Assembly (NCBI GenBank): GCA_020444475.1
Contig: JAHLKV010000001.1
Coordinates: forward strand, 186,001 to 250,000
Direction of reading: 5' to 3'
Origin: a bacterium
GTDB taxonomy: Bacteria; Zixibacteria; MSB-5A5; GN15; FEB-12
DNA length: 64,000 nt
Shown: piece by piece, positions 44,806 to 56,655 of the stretch
Numbering within the stretch: the stretch's first letter is position 1
Layout: each line of letters starts with the position of its first letter
The notes under the pieces: generated by a model
The model's database searches: none
Told to the model about the DNA's origin: nothing
What the model saw: the letters and a program-made list of their open reading frames with translations, nothing else
Program-made: the position numbers and the translations under genes

Positions 44806-46245
44806 CTATATGTCGTGGTTGATTTCCATGAAGGCGCCTTCTTTGAGGCGGGAGTCCCAGACGGAGTTGAAAATCTCACCGTCGGCGTTGGAGTGCACGA
44901 GCTCGAAATCGCCGTAGCCGTGCTGGTCCTCAAAGACGTAGACCGTACCCTCTCTCAGGTTGCGGTAGTACCAGACAAGATAGGGGTATCCGACTACCGG
45001 GGCGTACTTGGCGGCGATCTCGGTCGGTTCGCCGTGGCGCATATAGACTCTCCCCCGGTCCGAGAGCCAGCCGTTGTCGTGTGCCTCGTTGGTGGAGAAT
45101 TTCTCGTTGACGAAGGCGAATCGACCAAGGAGTTCATTGCGAATCTCGTTGGTGCGAGTCGCCGGGGTTTCATCGCGGTCCTGCCAGTACTGACGGAGAT
45201 AGTTTTCCTTGCCTTCATCAGTGAGCGACATCAATGTCTGCCGCTGATCCGGCGTCAGCTCGTAGCGAACCAGATCAATCTTCTGGTTGAGGGGCAGCTT
45301 GTCGTAGGGATCTGAGGCCGCCGTACGAGCGGCCACCATGCTATTGACTTCCGACTCGGACATGATACGGAAGGGCAAAGTCACGGTGTCGGCGGCCATC
45401 GCGGCCGGATCGGTCGCTACCAGTTCGAGTGAGTAAAAGCCGGTCTGCCATCCGTCAATAGCGAACGATTGGGCCAGGACCGCGGTCGGACCGGGTTTCG
45501 GTCGCGAAATGGTCCCCAGTTCGTGAACGGGAAGGCCGTTCTTGTCGAGGACGCGGAATTGCACCCGGTATTTCTCCTGTGAGCCGGGCGGAACCGACAG
45601 ATTGTACAACTCGGCATACACAAAGAGGGCTGAGTCGTCGGCATCAACCAGCCCCACCGGATTGGTGAGAACCTCAAGACCGTTTTTCAGCATACGCTGA
45701 TTGACGCCCGGCGTCGTGGAGTCGACCGGTCGAATACGGTGCGCCAGTCGGGCGCCCCCGATGGTGAGGGACTTGGTCGGGGGATCGACGACGACGCGGT
45801 CGTAGAAGATCGAGTTCTGCCTCTTGCTGACGGCATCAATAACCGTCAGGCGGGCCGTATACACGCCCGGGGCTACCGGCAGGCTGAGCTGGTTGAGCAG
45901 CTTCATGTCGGTGCTGGCGGCTTCGTCGGGATCAGCCGCTTTGACGGTGAAATAGGTGTTGGCGGAATCGATCTCGTGGCCGTCGATATTGATCAGGTTG
46001 ACCTGTGCAAATATCTTCGCATACCAGTTCAGGTCCGAGCTATCGGGGCGGTAGAACTCGTATTGATTGCGGTTGAGAAGAAACGGGAACTCGACCAGCG
46101 CCACGCTGTCGAAAGCGGGGTTGTTCGAGACCGCGAGCCCGCCCTGTATCGACAGGTCACCGGTGGTCTGCGCCGAGACGGGTGCTGTCGCACACAGGAT
46201 CGGAACAAGCATGATAGTCGCCGCGATGCTTTTCCAGTTGACCAT
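44806..46245 (-). CDS. Exported GWxTD-domain protein 2
   Basis: This 479-residue protein starts at 46245, with AAGGGA 8 nt upstream. The signal peptide is VNWKSIAATIMLVPILCATA. It has about 300 residues of Ig-like beta domains, and the C-terminal GWxTD-type domain contains NGWLSDRGRVYMRHGEP and YPYLVWYYRNL; here the x-T-D is L-S-D. Proteins of this family are typical of Zixibacteria, Ignavibacteria and similar phyla; their function is unknown. The start lies just before the stop of the first GWxTD gene, overlapping by no more than a few codons, so the two are coupled. Confidence 0.85.
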   Translation of the reverse strand: MVNWKSIAATIMLVPILCATAPVSAQTTGDLSIQGGLAVSNNPAFDSVALVEFPFLLNRNQYEFYRPDSSDLNWYAKIFAQVNLINIDGHEIDSANTYFTVKAADPDEAASTDMKLLNQLSLPVAPGVYTARLTVIDAVSKRQNSIFYDRVVVDPPTKSLTIGGARLAHRIRPVDSTTPGVNQRMLKNGLEVLTNPVGLVDADDSALFVYAELYNLSVPPGSQEKYRVQFRVLDKNGLPVHELGTISRPKPGPTAVLAQSFAIDGWQTGFYSLELVATDPAAMAADTVTLPFRIMSESEVNSMVAARTAASDPYDKLPLNQKIDLVRYELTPDQRQTLMSLTDEGKENYLRQYWQDRDETPATRTNEIRNELLGRFAFVNEKFSTNEAHDNGWLSDRGRVYMRHGEPTEIAAKYAPVVGYPYLVWYYRNLREGTVYVFEDQHGYGDFELVHSNADGEIFNSVWDSRLKEGAFMEINHDI

Positions 46246-46255
46246 AATGCATCCC

Positions 46256-47605
46256 TTAGAAATCTGGACGGAAACCGAGACCGTCATACGGGAAGACCAG
46301 CCTGTAGTCGCCGTCATAGTTCTCATCGACGAAAGTAAACCGTCGATACAGAGCCTCTTGTTGGTAGTAGTGCCAGACCTGGTACGGCGGATAGCTCGGC
46401 GACATGGGAACGTCGTCGATCTGATCCGGCTGACCGCGCTGGATATAGACCCGTCCGCGGTCGGTCCGCCATCCCTCCCGGCGCAGCGCTTCGAAATGTC
46501 GATTGGCGTACGCTACGCGGCGATTGAACTCGCGCTGCCATTCGTTTTCGAGAGTGCCCGGGGTAGGGTCGTTCTTAGTCCAAAACTCATCGTATGCTTT
46601 TTGTCGCCCCTCAGGGGTAGTGGCCGCCTTGATGGCGTCGAGTTCATCGCCCGAGGTGATCAGCTCCAGCTGCTGGATGGCGGTCTTGGCATCGTGTTGA
46701 ATCAGCGTCCCTTCGTCCCAATGCACGAAAAACTCAGCCCGGGTATCATCAAGCTCTTTGCCGCGACGACCGAGCAGTTTGATCTCCAGGGCGTACGGTC
46801 CCGGTTTGAACTGGGCGAGTGAAATCTCCCGAAGCTGGCGCTTGATCGGCTGGTCCAGCTCCGCAGTCAGGGTGTCGCGGTATACCATGTCGCCCAGCCG
46901 GTCATGACGAATCCTCGTCTCAACCACCACCTTATCCGTTTCTTCGGTACCTTCGTAGATTTCCAGATAGTACAGCAGTCGTGAGTCGGTGTCGCTGCCG
47001 TAGTCACGAGAAACCGATGGCACGATGCGCAGGTTGCTGCCCCTGTCAAACGGGTTCGGCTCGTCTCCCTGCGAGCCGGCCGACATCGCAAACAACACGT
47101 TGGACAGCCGGGGAACGACGTATTCATAGTCGCGAAGCCTGACTTCGAACTGCGTGCGGCTCTCGGCCTCGCCGTTTTGGTCGGTCAGATAACAGGTGAC
47201 GAGGTAGTATCCCGGCGCCAGCGTGAAGTTGGTCAGACCGGTGCGAAAGTCGATCAGCGAATTCGTTTTCTCTTCGGTCGGAACGGTGATGGAGCGCTCG
47301 CGCTGCCATCGACCGATCTGCACCCGCTTCTCGTTCTCGACCGTCACCAGCAGGCGGTAGTCGGCGACAAAGCCACTGTCCGTCTCGTCGTACTCGAATC
47401 CGAAATTGTAGATTTTGTAATAAATCTCGAGATTGACGCTGTCAGCCGATGACGAGGCCAGGAAGGTTGAGTGGTCGATTTCCATGACCAGATTGCCCTT
47501 CTTCTGGCTGACTTCCGGGGCAATCGACTCCTGCGAGGGGGCCGAACAACCGGCCACCATGATCCCTGCCGCAAGTGCCACTAGTGTGATGATAAGAGAT
47601 TTCAT
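46256..47605 (-). CDS. GWxTD-domain lipoprotein 1
   Basis: This 449-residue protein has a lipobox (LAAGIMVAGC), so it is probably a lipoprotein. A beta-rich domain follows (NLVMEIDHSTFLASSSADSV, LEIYYKIYNFGFEY). A helical linker leads to the C-terminal GWxTD domain with REGWRTDRGRVYIQRGQPD and YPPYQVWHYYQQ. It is the upstream partner of GWxTD protein 2, to which it is related over the last ~150 residues. A 7-bp hairpin (AACCGGG/CCCGGTT, 47618-47641) lies in its short upstream region. Confidence 0.87.
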   Translation of the reverse strand: MKSLIITLVALAAGIMVAGCSAPSQESIAPEVSQKKGNLVMEIDHSTFLASSSADSVNLEIYYKIYNFGFEYDETDSGFVADYRLLVTVENEKRVQIGRWQRERSITVPTEEKTNSLIDFRTGLTNFTLAPGYYLVTCYLTDQNGEAESRTQFEVRLRDYEYVVPRLSNVLFAMSAGSQGDEPNPFDRGSNLRIVPSVSRDYGSDTDSRLLYYLEIYEGTEETDKVVVETRIRHDRLGDMVYRDTLTAELDQPIKRQLREISLAQFKPGPYALEIKLLGRRGKELDDTRAEFFVHWDEGTLIQHDAKTAIQQLELITSGDELDAIKAATTPEGRQKAYDEFWTKNDPTPGTLENEWQREFNRRVAYANRHFEALRREGWRTDRGRVYIQRGQPDQIDDVPMSPSYPPYQVWHYYQQEALYRRFTFVDENYDGDYRLVFPYDGLGFRPDF

Positions 47606-47617
47606 ACCAATGTTTTC

Positions 47618-47641
47618 AACCGGGCCGCACAGGACCCGGTT
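47618..47641 (-). other. Inverted repeat just upstream of GWxTD lipoprotein 1
   Basis: AACCGGG and CCCGGTT are separated by 10 nt, ending about 12 nt before the start codon. It could affect translation, or be the remnant of a terminator for the ABC operon upstream, but it has no T-tract. Confidence 0.35.
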
Positions 47642-47703
47642 CCAATAATAAAGGACGAATTGCTCTGGACAATATAAAAGAAAAAGGCGGCCCGGGGAGG
47701 AGT

Positions 47704-48954
47704 TTATTCGTAGCGGAGCGCCTCGATCGGGTCCAGCCAGGCCGCTTTGACGGCCGGGTACACACCCGAAATGAGTCCGACTGACACCGCCACGACAAAA
47801 CCAAGTACCATCCAGAAGACTGAGATCGTCAGCGGAAAGCCCGCAATCGAATTGATGAGCAGTCCCAGTCCTACTCCGATGGCAATACCGACCAGTCCCC
47901 CGGCCCCGGAAAGCGTCATCGCCTCGGTAAGAAACTGCAGGATGATATTGGATCGTTTGGCGCCGATCGCTTTTCGCACACCGATCTCCCTCGTCCGTTC
48001 GGTTACCGATACCAGCATGATATTCATCACGCCGATGCCGCCGACCATCAAACCAACCGACGTGATAATCAGTCCGGCCAGGTAGATATACTTGGTGATG
48101 TTATTGATCTGCTCCTTGAACTGCTCCTGGGTCGAGAGATCGAAGTTGTTGTCTTCGCCGAACGGCACTTTGCGATACTGGCGAAGCACCGAAGTCATTT
48201 CTTCTTTCGCCTGCTCGATCTGCTCGTAACTGGCAGCCTTGACGTCCAGACCCAACTCTTCCTCCCACGGATGCAGCTTTGCGAAGGTTGACAGGGGCAT
48301 GATAACGACCTGGTTCTCGAAGCTGCCTCCGAAGTTCGACTCCTGGCGCTCCAGCACCCCGATAACTTCGAAGCGCACGCCGTTGACGCGGATTTCCTTG
48401 CCGACGGCGGGTTCCTGTTCGAAGAGCGTATTGGCGACATCATAGCCGATTACGGCCACATTGAGACGGAACTGCTCGTCGACATCGCTCAGGAATCTTC
48501 CCTGCTGCACGTTGCGGTCTCTGACCTCGACATAGTCGGGCCAGGTTCCCATGAGGCGCGGATTGTTGGCCTGTTTGCCGGAGTACTTGACTATATTGCC
48601 GCCGGGCTTGAAGTAGTAGTTCTGCGGGGCCACGCCGTCGACCGATGGGCAGTTATCCAGAATCGCGCGCGCTTCACCGACCGTGATCGGCTTGCGATTG
48701 CGCTCCGCATCGGTAAGATCATCCCAGTCGGTATCCGGCGCCCATTTCGAAACGTGAATGATGTTGGAGCCGCGCCGATCAACTTCTTCCTTGGCCGCCG
48801 AATCCAGCCCGTTGATAACCGACGCCATCCCTATCACGGCGGCCACACCAACCATCACGCCGACAATAGTCATGATCGAGCGAAAGATATTCGACCGCAG
48901 GGAATCAAGCGCCATGCGGACCGCTTCGCGTATTTCCACCCAGGTAATCAGCAT
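47704..48954 (-). CDS. MacB/FtsX-like ABC permease 2
   Basis: This 416-residue protein has one N-terminal membrane helix, a large periplasmic MacB-PCD domain (NVAVIGYDVANTLFEQEPAV, IRVNGVRFEVIGVLERQ) and three C-terminal helices of the FtsX fold (GGIGVMNIMLVSVTERTREIGVRKAIGA). It is the last gene of the Yip1-TolC-HlyD-ABC-FtsX-FtsX operon. It is homologous to permease 1, so the exporter may contain a heterodimer of membrane subunits rather than the usual homodimer. Confidence 0.92.
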   Translation of the reverse strand: MLITWVEIREAVRMALDSLRSNIFRSIMTIVGVMVGVAAVIGMASVINGLDSAAKEEVDRRGSNIIHVSKWAPDTDWDDLTDAERNRKPITVGEARAILDNCPSVDGVAPQNYYFKPGGNIVKYSGKQANNPRLMGTWPDYVEVRDRNVQQGRFLSDVDEQFRLNVAVIGYDVANTLFEQEPAVGKEIRVNGVRFEVIGVLERQESNFGGSFENQVVIMPLSTFAKLHPWEEELGLDVKAASYEQIEQAKEEMTSVLRQYRKVPFGEDNNFDLSTQEQFKEQINNITKYIYLAGLIITSVGLMVGGIGVMNIMLVSVTERTREIGVRKAIGAKRSNIILQFLTEAMTLSGAGGLVGIAIGVGLGLLINSIAGFPLTISVFWMVLGFVVAVSVGLISGVYPAVKAAWLDPIEALRYE

Positions 48955-48959
48955 AGATC

Positions 48960-50180
48960 CTACTCGTAACTGAGGGCCTTCACCGGATCAAGCCGCGACG
49001 CTTTCATGGCCGGATAGATACCGAAAATCAACCCCGTGCCAGTCGAGATGAACAGCCCGGAGAAGATTGCCAGAGCCGACGGCGATATCTCCATATCAAT
49101 CATGCCGACCAGCGACTTGGCGATTATGAAGCCGAGGACAATTCCGATTATTCCCCCGCCCAGCGTCAACAGGAGTGACTCGTACAGGAACTGCAACAGA
49201 ATGTGACTGCGGCGAGCGCCGAGCGAACGCCTGATACCGATCTCGCGCCTTCGTTCAGTAACGGACACCATCATGATATTCATAACCACGATGCCGCCGA
49301 CCACGAGGGAAATCGACGAGATGCCGATCAGCGTCATGCGGAACAACTTGGTGATCTGGTTGAACATGTCGAGGGCGCTCTCGGCTGTCATCATGTCGAA
49401 ATCGTCCGGCTTGTCATAGGCCACATTGCGACGGGTCCGGAGGATCATGCGTACTTCGTCCATGGCGTAATCCAGATTGGCGACCGAGTTCGCTTTGATA
49501 ACCATATTCAGGCCCCGCTGGCGGGCACCGTACTGGTTATAGAAAGTGGACAGCGGCACGATCACAAATTTGTCCTGGCTCTCGCCAAATGTCGAGCCCT
49601 GGGCCTTGGCGACGCCGATCACCGTGTACCGCCGTCCGTCGATTTTCATTTCCTTCCCCAGTGGATCAACGCCGGAGAAGAACTCCTCGCGCACATCATC
49701 GCCGATGAAGACTACTCTTCGCCGGTAAAAGTCGTCCTCGGAGGAATGGAATCTCCCCTGGGCCACGGAAAAGTCGACGATGTCGATGAAGCTGTGGGTA
49801 CCGCCCATCACACCGACATCGCGCATTTTATTGGCGCCGTACTTGAGCTCGGCCGATGTAAAGGTACGGGGGGAAACCTTATCGCATGTTTCACACTGGT
49901 CCTCAATCGCCTCATAGTCGGCCATCTCGATCGGCTTGCGCCTGATCTTCTCCATGAACTCCTCGTGCGACATAGCGATCATCATCTTGCCGACCATGAA
50001 GGTGGACGGTCCGAGGGCGTTGAGTTCCTCTTCGATGGCGCCGGTCATGCCTTCAAGGGCGGAGATGATGGTCATCACCGAGGTGACGCCGAAAATCACC
50101 CCCAGGAGGGTGAGTCCGGAGCGAAGCTTGTTCGCCCGGAGGGCGTCGTAGGCGATCTTCAGGACCGAGAGGCCGATCAT
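48960..50180 (-). CDS. MacB/FtsX-like ABC permease 1
   Basis: This 406-residue protein has the same architecture as the next gene: N-terminal helix (YDALRANKLRSGLTLLGVIFG), periplasmic domain (RVVFIGDDVREEFFSGVDPLGKE split by loops), and C-terminal FtsX helices with VVMNIMMVSVTERRREIGIRRSLGA. A CETCD cysteine pair near residue 100 in the periplasmic part is unusual and could form a disulfide. It starts 3 nt after the stop of the ATP-binding gene. Confidence 0.92.
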   Translation of the reverse strand: MIGLSVLKIAYDALRANKLRSGLTLLGVIFGVTSVMTIISALEGMTGAIEEELNALGPSTFMVGKMMIAMSHEEFMEKIRRKPIEMADYEAIEDQCETCDKVSPRTFTSAELKYGANKMRDVGVMGGTHSFIDIVDFSVAQGRFHSSEDDFYRRRVVFIGDDVREEFFSGVDPLGKEMKIDGRRYTVIGVAKAQGSTFGESQDKFVIVPLSTFYNQYGARQRGLNMVIKANSVANLDYAMDEVRMILRTRRNVAYDKPDDFDMMTAESALDMFNQITKLFRMTLIGISSISLVVGGIVVMNIMMVSVTERRREIGIRRSLGARRSHILLQFLYESLLLTLGGGIIGIVLGFIIAKSLVGMIDMEISPSALAIFSGLFISTGTGLIFGIYPAMKASRLDPVKALSYE

Positions 50181-50183
50181 TGG

Positions 50184-50891
50184 TCAGTGCACTCCGTTTC
50201 GTTCGGTCTCAGACACGTTCTCGTCGCTGGCAATGACGCCGTCGCGGATCGAGAGTACGCGGTGGGCGTGCCGGGCGACTTCCGGCTCGTGGGTGACGAG
50301 AATGATCGTGTTTCCCTGCCGATGCAGGCTGTCGAACAACCGCATGATCTCCTCGGATGTTTTGCTGTCGAGGTTGCCGGTCGGCTCATCGGCCAGCAGC
50401 AGTGACGGGTCGTTGACCAGGGCTCGAGCGATCGCTACGCGCTGGCGTTGTCCGCCGGACAATTCGCTGGGCTTGTGCATCATGCGGTCGGCCAGATCGA
50501 CCTTGGTCAGGGCGCCTCGGGCGCGCTCACCCCGGTCGTGCGATCCGGTGCCGTTGTAAATAAGCGGCAGCTCCACATTGTGCAAGGCGGTCGCGCGCGG
50601 CAGCAGGTTGAACGTCTGGAAGACAAATCCGATTTCGCGATTGCGGATGGCTGCCAGCTCGTTGTCGTCCATCTCCGAGACCCGCTTGTTGTTCAGGACG
50701 TACTCCCCTTTGGAGGGAGTGTCGAGACAGCCGATCAGGTTCATGAGAGTCGACTTGCCCGAGCCCGACGGTCCCATGATAGCGACGTACTCACCTTTTT
50801 CGATGGTGATGGAAACGCCGCGCAGGGCGTGGACCTTTTCCGATCCCATCTGGTATGTCTTCCAAAGCTCATCGGTCTTGATAAGAGTCAT
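50184..50891 (-). CDS. MacB/LolD-type ABC ATP-binding protein
   Basis: A 235-residue ATPase with Walker [10 protein letters not shown], signature [15 protein letters not shown], Walker [13 protein letters not shown] and the switch His ([11 protein letters not shown]). It belongs to the LolD/MacB-type group, which drives mechanotransmission exporters rather than classical transport. It stands between the membrane-fusion gene and two FtsX-like permeases in one operon. Confidence 0.95.
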   Translation of the reverse strand: MTLIKTDELWKTYQMGSEKVHALRGVSITIEKGEYVAIMGPSGSGKSTLMNLIGCLDTPSKGEYVLNNKRVSEMDDNELAAIRNREIGFVFQTFNLLPRATALHNVELPLIYNGTGSHDRGERARGALTKVDLADRMMHKPSELSGGQRQRVAIARALVNDPSLLLADEPTGNLDSKTSEEIMRLFDSLHRQGNTIILVTHEPEVARHAHRVLSIRDGVIASDENVSETERNGVH

Positions 50892-50893
50892 TA

Positions 50894-52201
50894 CTACATG
50901 TCTCCGCCGCCGAGGTTGTCCTTTTCCGGTATCACCGGATCGCCGTCGTTCACCGATCGAAGCACCCGGTAGGGACCCGAGACGACCGAGTCGCCGGGTT
51001 CGAGGCCGCTGGTAACTTCGATATACCGCTGGTCGGCGATGCCGGTCTCAACCGGTATGAATCTCGCTTTCCCGTCGCGGATCACAAACACACCCTTGAT
51101 ATCTTCGCGCTCTTTCTCTTCGTCATCGGTCGCTCTCGCACTGTCGCCTGCCTCGGCGGCGTGCACGACGTTGGTCGATTCTTCAGCGGTGTCCTCGTTG
51201 GCGCGGGCCTGCTCGAGCGAATCGAGATCGAGCGAACGCATGACGATCGAGGCAAACGGCACGGTGGCGACCTGGTCGCGTTTGGCGGTGGTGATATCGA
51301 CGGTCGCAGACATCCCCGGACGAATCTTCGCCCGCGTCTCCTCGAATATTACTTTTACCCGGAAGTTGGTCGATTGATCGGTGCTGCTCGTCAGACTGGT
51401 AATCGCCGTATTCCCGATCTCCACGACTTTGCCGATGAACACCGTATCCGGAAAAGCGTCAACTTCGATATTGGCATCCTGCCCCAGTTCGACCTTGGCG
51501 ATCTCCGTCTCGTCGACTTCGACTTCCACCTCAAAGACATCGAGATTGGCGATCGTCATGAGGACCTTGCCCGCTGTAAACCCGGTCTGGGCGGCGGCGA
51601 TCTCACCGACCTCAGCATCGAGATAGGTGATCACACCCGACATCGGAGCCGTGATCTTGCACTTGCTGAGATTGTCGAGCTGTTTCTCGTAGAGCGATTC
51701 GGCTTGCATCGAGCTGGCCTTCAGTGCTTCGAACGTCGCCTTCGCGTTTTGGAACGCATACAGAGAATTCTTGTAGGCGGTTTCCGAGGTCAGGTTGGCT
51801 TCGTACAAACGCTGCTGGCGTTCGTACTCTTCCTGCGCCTGATCGAGCGACGCTTTGGCGCCATCGAGTCGGGCGCTGATCTCGTTCACCGAATACCGAG
51901 CCTGGTTGACATCGGACTTCACCTGCACCGTGTCCAGAACGACCAGCAGTTGTCCGCGCTCCACCCGGTCACCTTCGCGGACCATCAGCGCGATAATCTC
52001 GTTAGTGATCTGGGCGGTGATGTCGACCTTGGTCTGCGGCTGGATACGCCCCGAGGCCGAGACGAGCTCGACCAGCTCCCGGTTGGTGACTTCGGCCGCC
52101 CGCACTTTCGTGCCGGACTCGCCCTTGTTCGTGAAATTGAGGATCACCAGGACGATGACGACAATCACCGCACCGATAATCAGTAGTGTTTTCTTCTTCA
52201 T
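50894..52201 (-). CDS. HlyD/MacA-type periplasmic adaptor (membrane fusion protein)
   Basis: A ~435-residue protein from ATG 52201: one N-terminal membrane anchor ([20 protein letters not shown]), then a biotinyl-lipoyl half-motif ([15 protein letters not shown]). A long coiled-coil hairpin ([21 protein letters not shown] and onward) and a beta-barrel domain follow. An acidic low-complexity stretch ([24 protein letters not shown]) precedes the C-terminal domain. It joins the ABC core to the TolC-like channel. The longer frame to 52261 overlaps the tolC-like gene. Confidence 0.92.
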   Translation of the reverse strand: MKKKTLLIIGAVIVVIVLVILNFTNKGESGTKVRAAEVTNRELVELVSASGRIQPQTKVDITAQITNEIIALMVREGDRVERGQLLVVLDTVQVKSDVNQARYSVNEISARLDGAKASLDQAQEEYERQQRLYEANLTSETAYKNSLYAFQNAKATFEALKASSMQAESLYEKQLDNLSKCKITAPMSGVITYLDAEVGEIAAAQTGFTAGKVLMTIANLDVFEVEVEVDETEIAKVELGQDANIEVDAFPDTVFIGKVVEIGNTAITSLTSSTDQSTNFRVKVIFEETRAKIRPGMSATVDITTAKRDQVATVPFASIVMRSLDLDSLEQARANEDTAEESTNVVHAAEAGDSARATDDEEKEREDIKGVFVIRDGKARFIPVETGIADQRYIEVTSGLEPGDSVVSGPYRVLRSVNDGDPVIPEKDNLGGGDM

Positions 52202-52226
52202 CCTATCCGTTCCCCTTACACCCAGC

Positions 52227-53543
52227 CTACCGTTTACCCAGGGCGGCCTCGAGTTTCGCAATAGCCAGATTCAAATCGAAATCAGCCTGGATCAGCCCAA
52301 CCTGGGCCTCTTTCAGCGAAACCTGCGCATCGAGCAGGTCCAGAATGGTAGCCGCACCCAGATTGTATTTTTCCTGTGTTATCTTCAAGTCTTCTTCGGC
52401 CGCGTCGACGTTCTCCTGCGAGACCTGCTTCTGCTGCTTCAGCTGCTCGATATCGAGGTAGGCCGTCTTAATATTGCTGACGGTCGCATTGCGTGCGTCG
52501 GCGAGATCGGCCCGCGCGTTGTTTCGAGAGACTTTCGCCGAGGTCAGCGAATACTCCCGGTTAAAACCGTCGAATATGTTCCAACCGATCGAGAAGCCGT
52601 ACGAATAGGAGTTCGAAGAATAGTCGAACGCCACCGGGTACGCCTGCGTCCCGTTGAACTTCTGATAGTTGGCGTTTAGACTCAAGGTCGGAAGGTAATT
52701 AGCCCAGGCCGCCTTCACACCGCTGGAAGCGGATGACAACGATTGCTCTGCGGCAAGCAGGCCCGGATTATTTTCGAGTCCGAAGGTGATGGCATCATTC
52801 AGGGATCCGTCATAGGCACGAACCGAATAATCCTGCGAGAAGTTGTGTTCCTTCTGCGGGTCAAGCCCGATGGTATAGGCGAGGTCGGCCTTGGTGTTGG
52901 TGACGCTGTTCTGTGCCCTCAACAGACCGAGCCGGTCATTGCCGTACTGCACCTTCTGCTTCAGCACGTCGGAAAGGGACGCCGAGCCGAGATCGAATCG
53001 GGACTGGATGAGCTTAAGCTGTTCTTCGGCCCGCTTCACCGCCTCTTCCTGCACGGTCAGGTTCTCGACGGTGGCGAGGTAGGCGTAGTAAGAGGTCTTG
53101 ACGGAGTAGATCATGTCCTGCTCCGAGGCCATGACATCGAGTTCCGCCCGGGCGCGGTTGGCGGCAGCGGAGGCGTAGTTGAACCAGTTCGAGACATCGA
53201 TCAGGGCCATGTCGCCGGAGATCGACCAGCGCTTGCTGGGTCCGATATCCTGTTCATCGATCACTTCGCCGTTGATCGTATCAGCCGGCTCGATACTGGT
53301 CTCTTTGCCCTTGGAGTAGCTGTAGGACGCCCGAACCGTCGGCAGGAAGGCGCCCAGTGCGCTTAATTTGCCGGCGGCGGCAATCTGTTCGGCGCCGCGG
53401 GCGCGAATGATGGCGGCGCGGTTGGCCAGGGCCAGTTCGATACAATCGTCAAGTGTCATCCCTGACTGCTGGGCCGCTGCCGGGCCGCTTCCCATGAGGA
53501 TCAGCAGGGCCGATGAAACAAGTAAGGTGAAGGCTTTGGTCAT
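52227..53543 (-). CDS. TolC-family outer membrane efflux protein
   Basis: This 438-residue protein has a signal peptide (TKAFTLLVSSALLILMGSGP). It has two OEP repeats, each with a long helical hairpin and a short beta segment (SYSKGKETSIEP; NYQKFNGTQAYPVAF, SYGFSIGWNIFDGFNR). The channel spans the outer membrane and docks the adaptor, forming a MacAB-TolC-style tripartite exporter. Hence the organism has a Gram-negative envelope. Confidence 0.93.
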   Translation of the reverse strand: MTKAFTLLVSSALLILMGSGPAAAQQSGMTLDDCIELALANRAAIIRARGAEQIAAAGKLSALGAFLPTVRASYSYSKGKETSIEPADTINGEVIDEQDIGPSKRWSISGDMALIDVSNWFNYASAAANRARAELDVMASEQDMIYSVKTSYYAYLATVENLTVQEEAVKRAEEQLKLIQSRFDLGSASLSDVLKQKVQYGNDRLGLLRAQNSVTNTKADLAYTIGLDPQKEHNFSQDYSVRAYDGSLNDAITFGLENNPGLLAAEQSLSSASSGVKAAWANYLPTLSLNANYQKFNGTQAYPVAFDYSSNSYSYGFSIGWNIFDGFNREYSLTSAKVSRNNARADLADARNATVSNIKTAYLDIEQLKQQKQVSQENVDAAEEDLKITQEKYNLGAATILDLLDAQVSLKEAQVGLIQADFDLNLAIAKLEAALGKR

Positions 53544-53569
53544 GCACTATACTCCTGAAAGTTATCTGC

Positions 53570-54280
53570 TCACGAAAACGCTTTACCGAGTGCGGTCGTA
53601 ATAATGTGAATGATTGACATTATTCCTACCGATAGGACCGCCAACAGGTAGCCTTTGTTGCGGGAAAATCCATATACTATGGACAATCCAATCCCGACAG
53701 CGATTAATTCCCAAATGTGAAATACGGAGATTTTGGACAAGGCAACGTACAGAAGGCTGTCCACCGGTTCGTTGGGGACAAGTGCGGCGAGTGACAGCGA
53801 CGCCTTGAGGCTTCCTTTGGCGAGTGCCATACCCGACTGAATCAGCCCGCCGACTGAGAATATCCACAGGCCATAAAGATGAACCGAGAGTAGCTGTTTG
53901 AAGCTGGCTTTGCCGCCGAAGATGAAATTGCCCCAGAACAGCGCGAGTGCGGCCGTAATCAACGGCAGAAATGAGAACAAGACGGCGCCAAGCATCATCC
54001 ACGGTTTGATCTGCTCGACACTCGGAACCGCTCCGGCCGGCATATTCGGCCGCTGCCGGATGGCATCGATCTGAAGTTGGGCCAAGAAATCCGACAGCAA
54101 ATACACTGCGACCGCCGTGGCAGCGACGACCAGCAGATAGGCCAGCAAAACTCGTGGGTGATCCTTGATTTGCCTGAAGAACTCAGCCGGTTGAAAGAAA
54201 ACCTCCCAGAGACCACGAATCGAAAGCCCGGACGGTGCGGGGGCCGGAACGGCCGGCTCCGCCATGATTGGTTGTTCCAT
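53570..54280 (-). CDS. Yip1-domain membrane protein
   Basis: This 236-residue protein has a Pro/Ala-rich N-terminus, then the amphipathic segment LWEVFFQPAEFFRQIKDHP, which marks bacterial Yip1 proteins, and five membrane helices. Yip1 homologues are involved in membrane organisation or trafficking, but bacterial members have no assigned role. It leads the exporter operon, 27 nt ahead of the TolC-like gene, so a link to that complex is plausible but unproven. Confidence 0.85.
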   Translation of the reverse strand: MEQPIMAEPAVPAPAPSGLSIRGLWEVFFQPAEFFRQIKDHPRVLLAYLLVVAATAVAVYLLSDFLAQLQIDAIRQRPNMPAGAVPSVEQIKPWMMLGAVLFSFLPLITAALALFWGNFIFGGKASFKQLLSVHLYGLWIFSVGGLIQSGMALAKGSLKASLSLAALVPNEPVDSLLYVALSKISVFHIWELIAVGIGLSIVYGFSRNKGYLLAVLSVGIMSIIHIITTALGKAFS

Positions 54281-54394
54281 GTTTCTATCTCTCCCTTATG
54301 GCTTGACTAAACGTAACTTGCGAGCAAAAGTTTCATGGCGTGCTGTTTCGCAGGTTTTCTAACATACCACCGGGTGTGGGTGATATTCAAATGA

Positions 54395-54425
54395 AAAAGC
54401 GGGCCGGTTCACCCGACCCGCTTTT
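54395..54425. terminator. Bidirectional terminator, 3' of hppA
   Basis: AAAAGCGGG (54395-54403) pairs with CCCGCTTTT (54417-54425), so either strand ends in T. It terminates hppA on the minus strand. Confidence 0.8.
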
Positions 54426-54447
54426 CGACGTTATCTGCAATCGCCGC

Positions 54448-56463
<2,016 letters not shown>

Positions 56464-56602
56464 TGACCGCGACTCCTGTTAAAGTTATAAGTGTTAATAG
56501 ATTACAATCCTGTTCCCACAATAATGGGAGCCAATATATACCCGCTCCTAATAATAGGCAAGTGAAATTTGTCACTATTGTAGACACGCCCCACCACGAT
56601 AA

Positions 56603-56634
56603 AAAAAGCCCCGGCACTGCCGGGGCTTTTTGTT
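56603..56634. terminator. Bidirectional terminator, 3' of trxB
   Basis: An 8-bp stem (GCCCCGGC / GCCGGGGC) with a 3-nt loop is flanked by A7 on the left and T5 on the right. It lies 22 nt past the trxB stop. Confidence 0.9.
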
Positions 56635-56655
56635 TAGTAGCTGGGATGTAATTAC

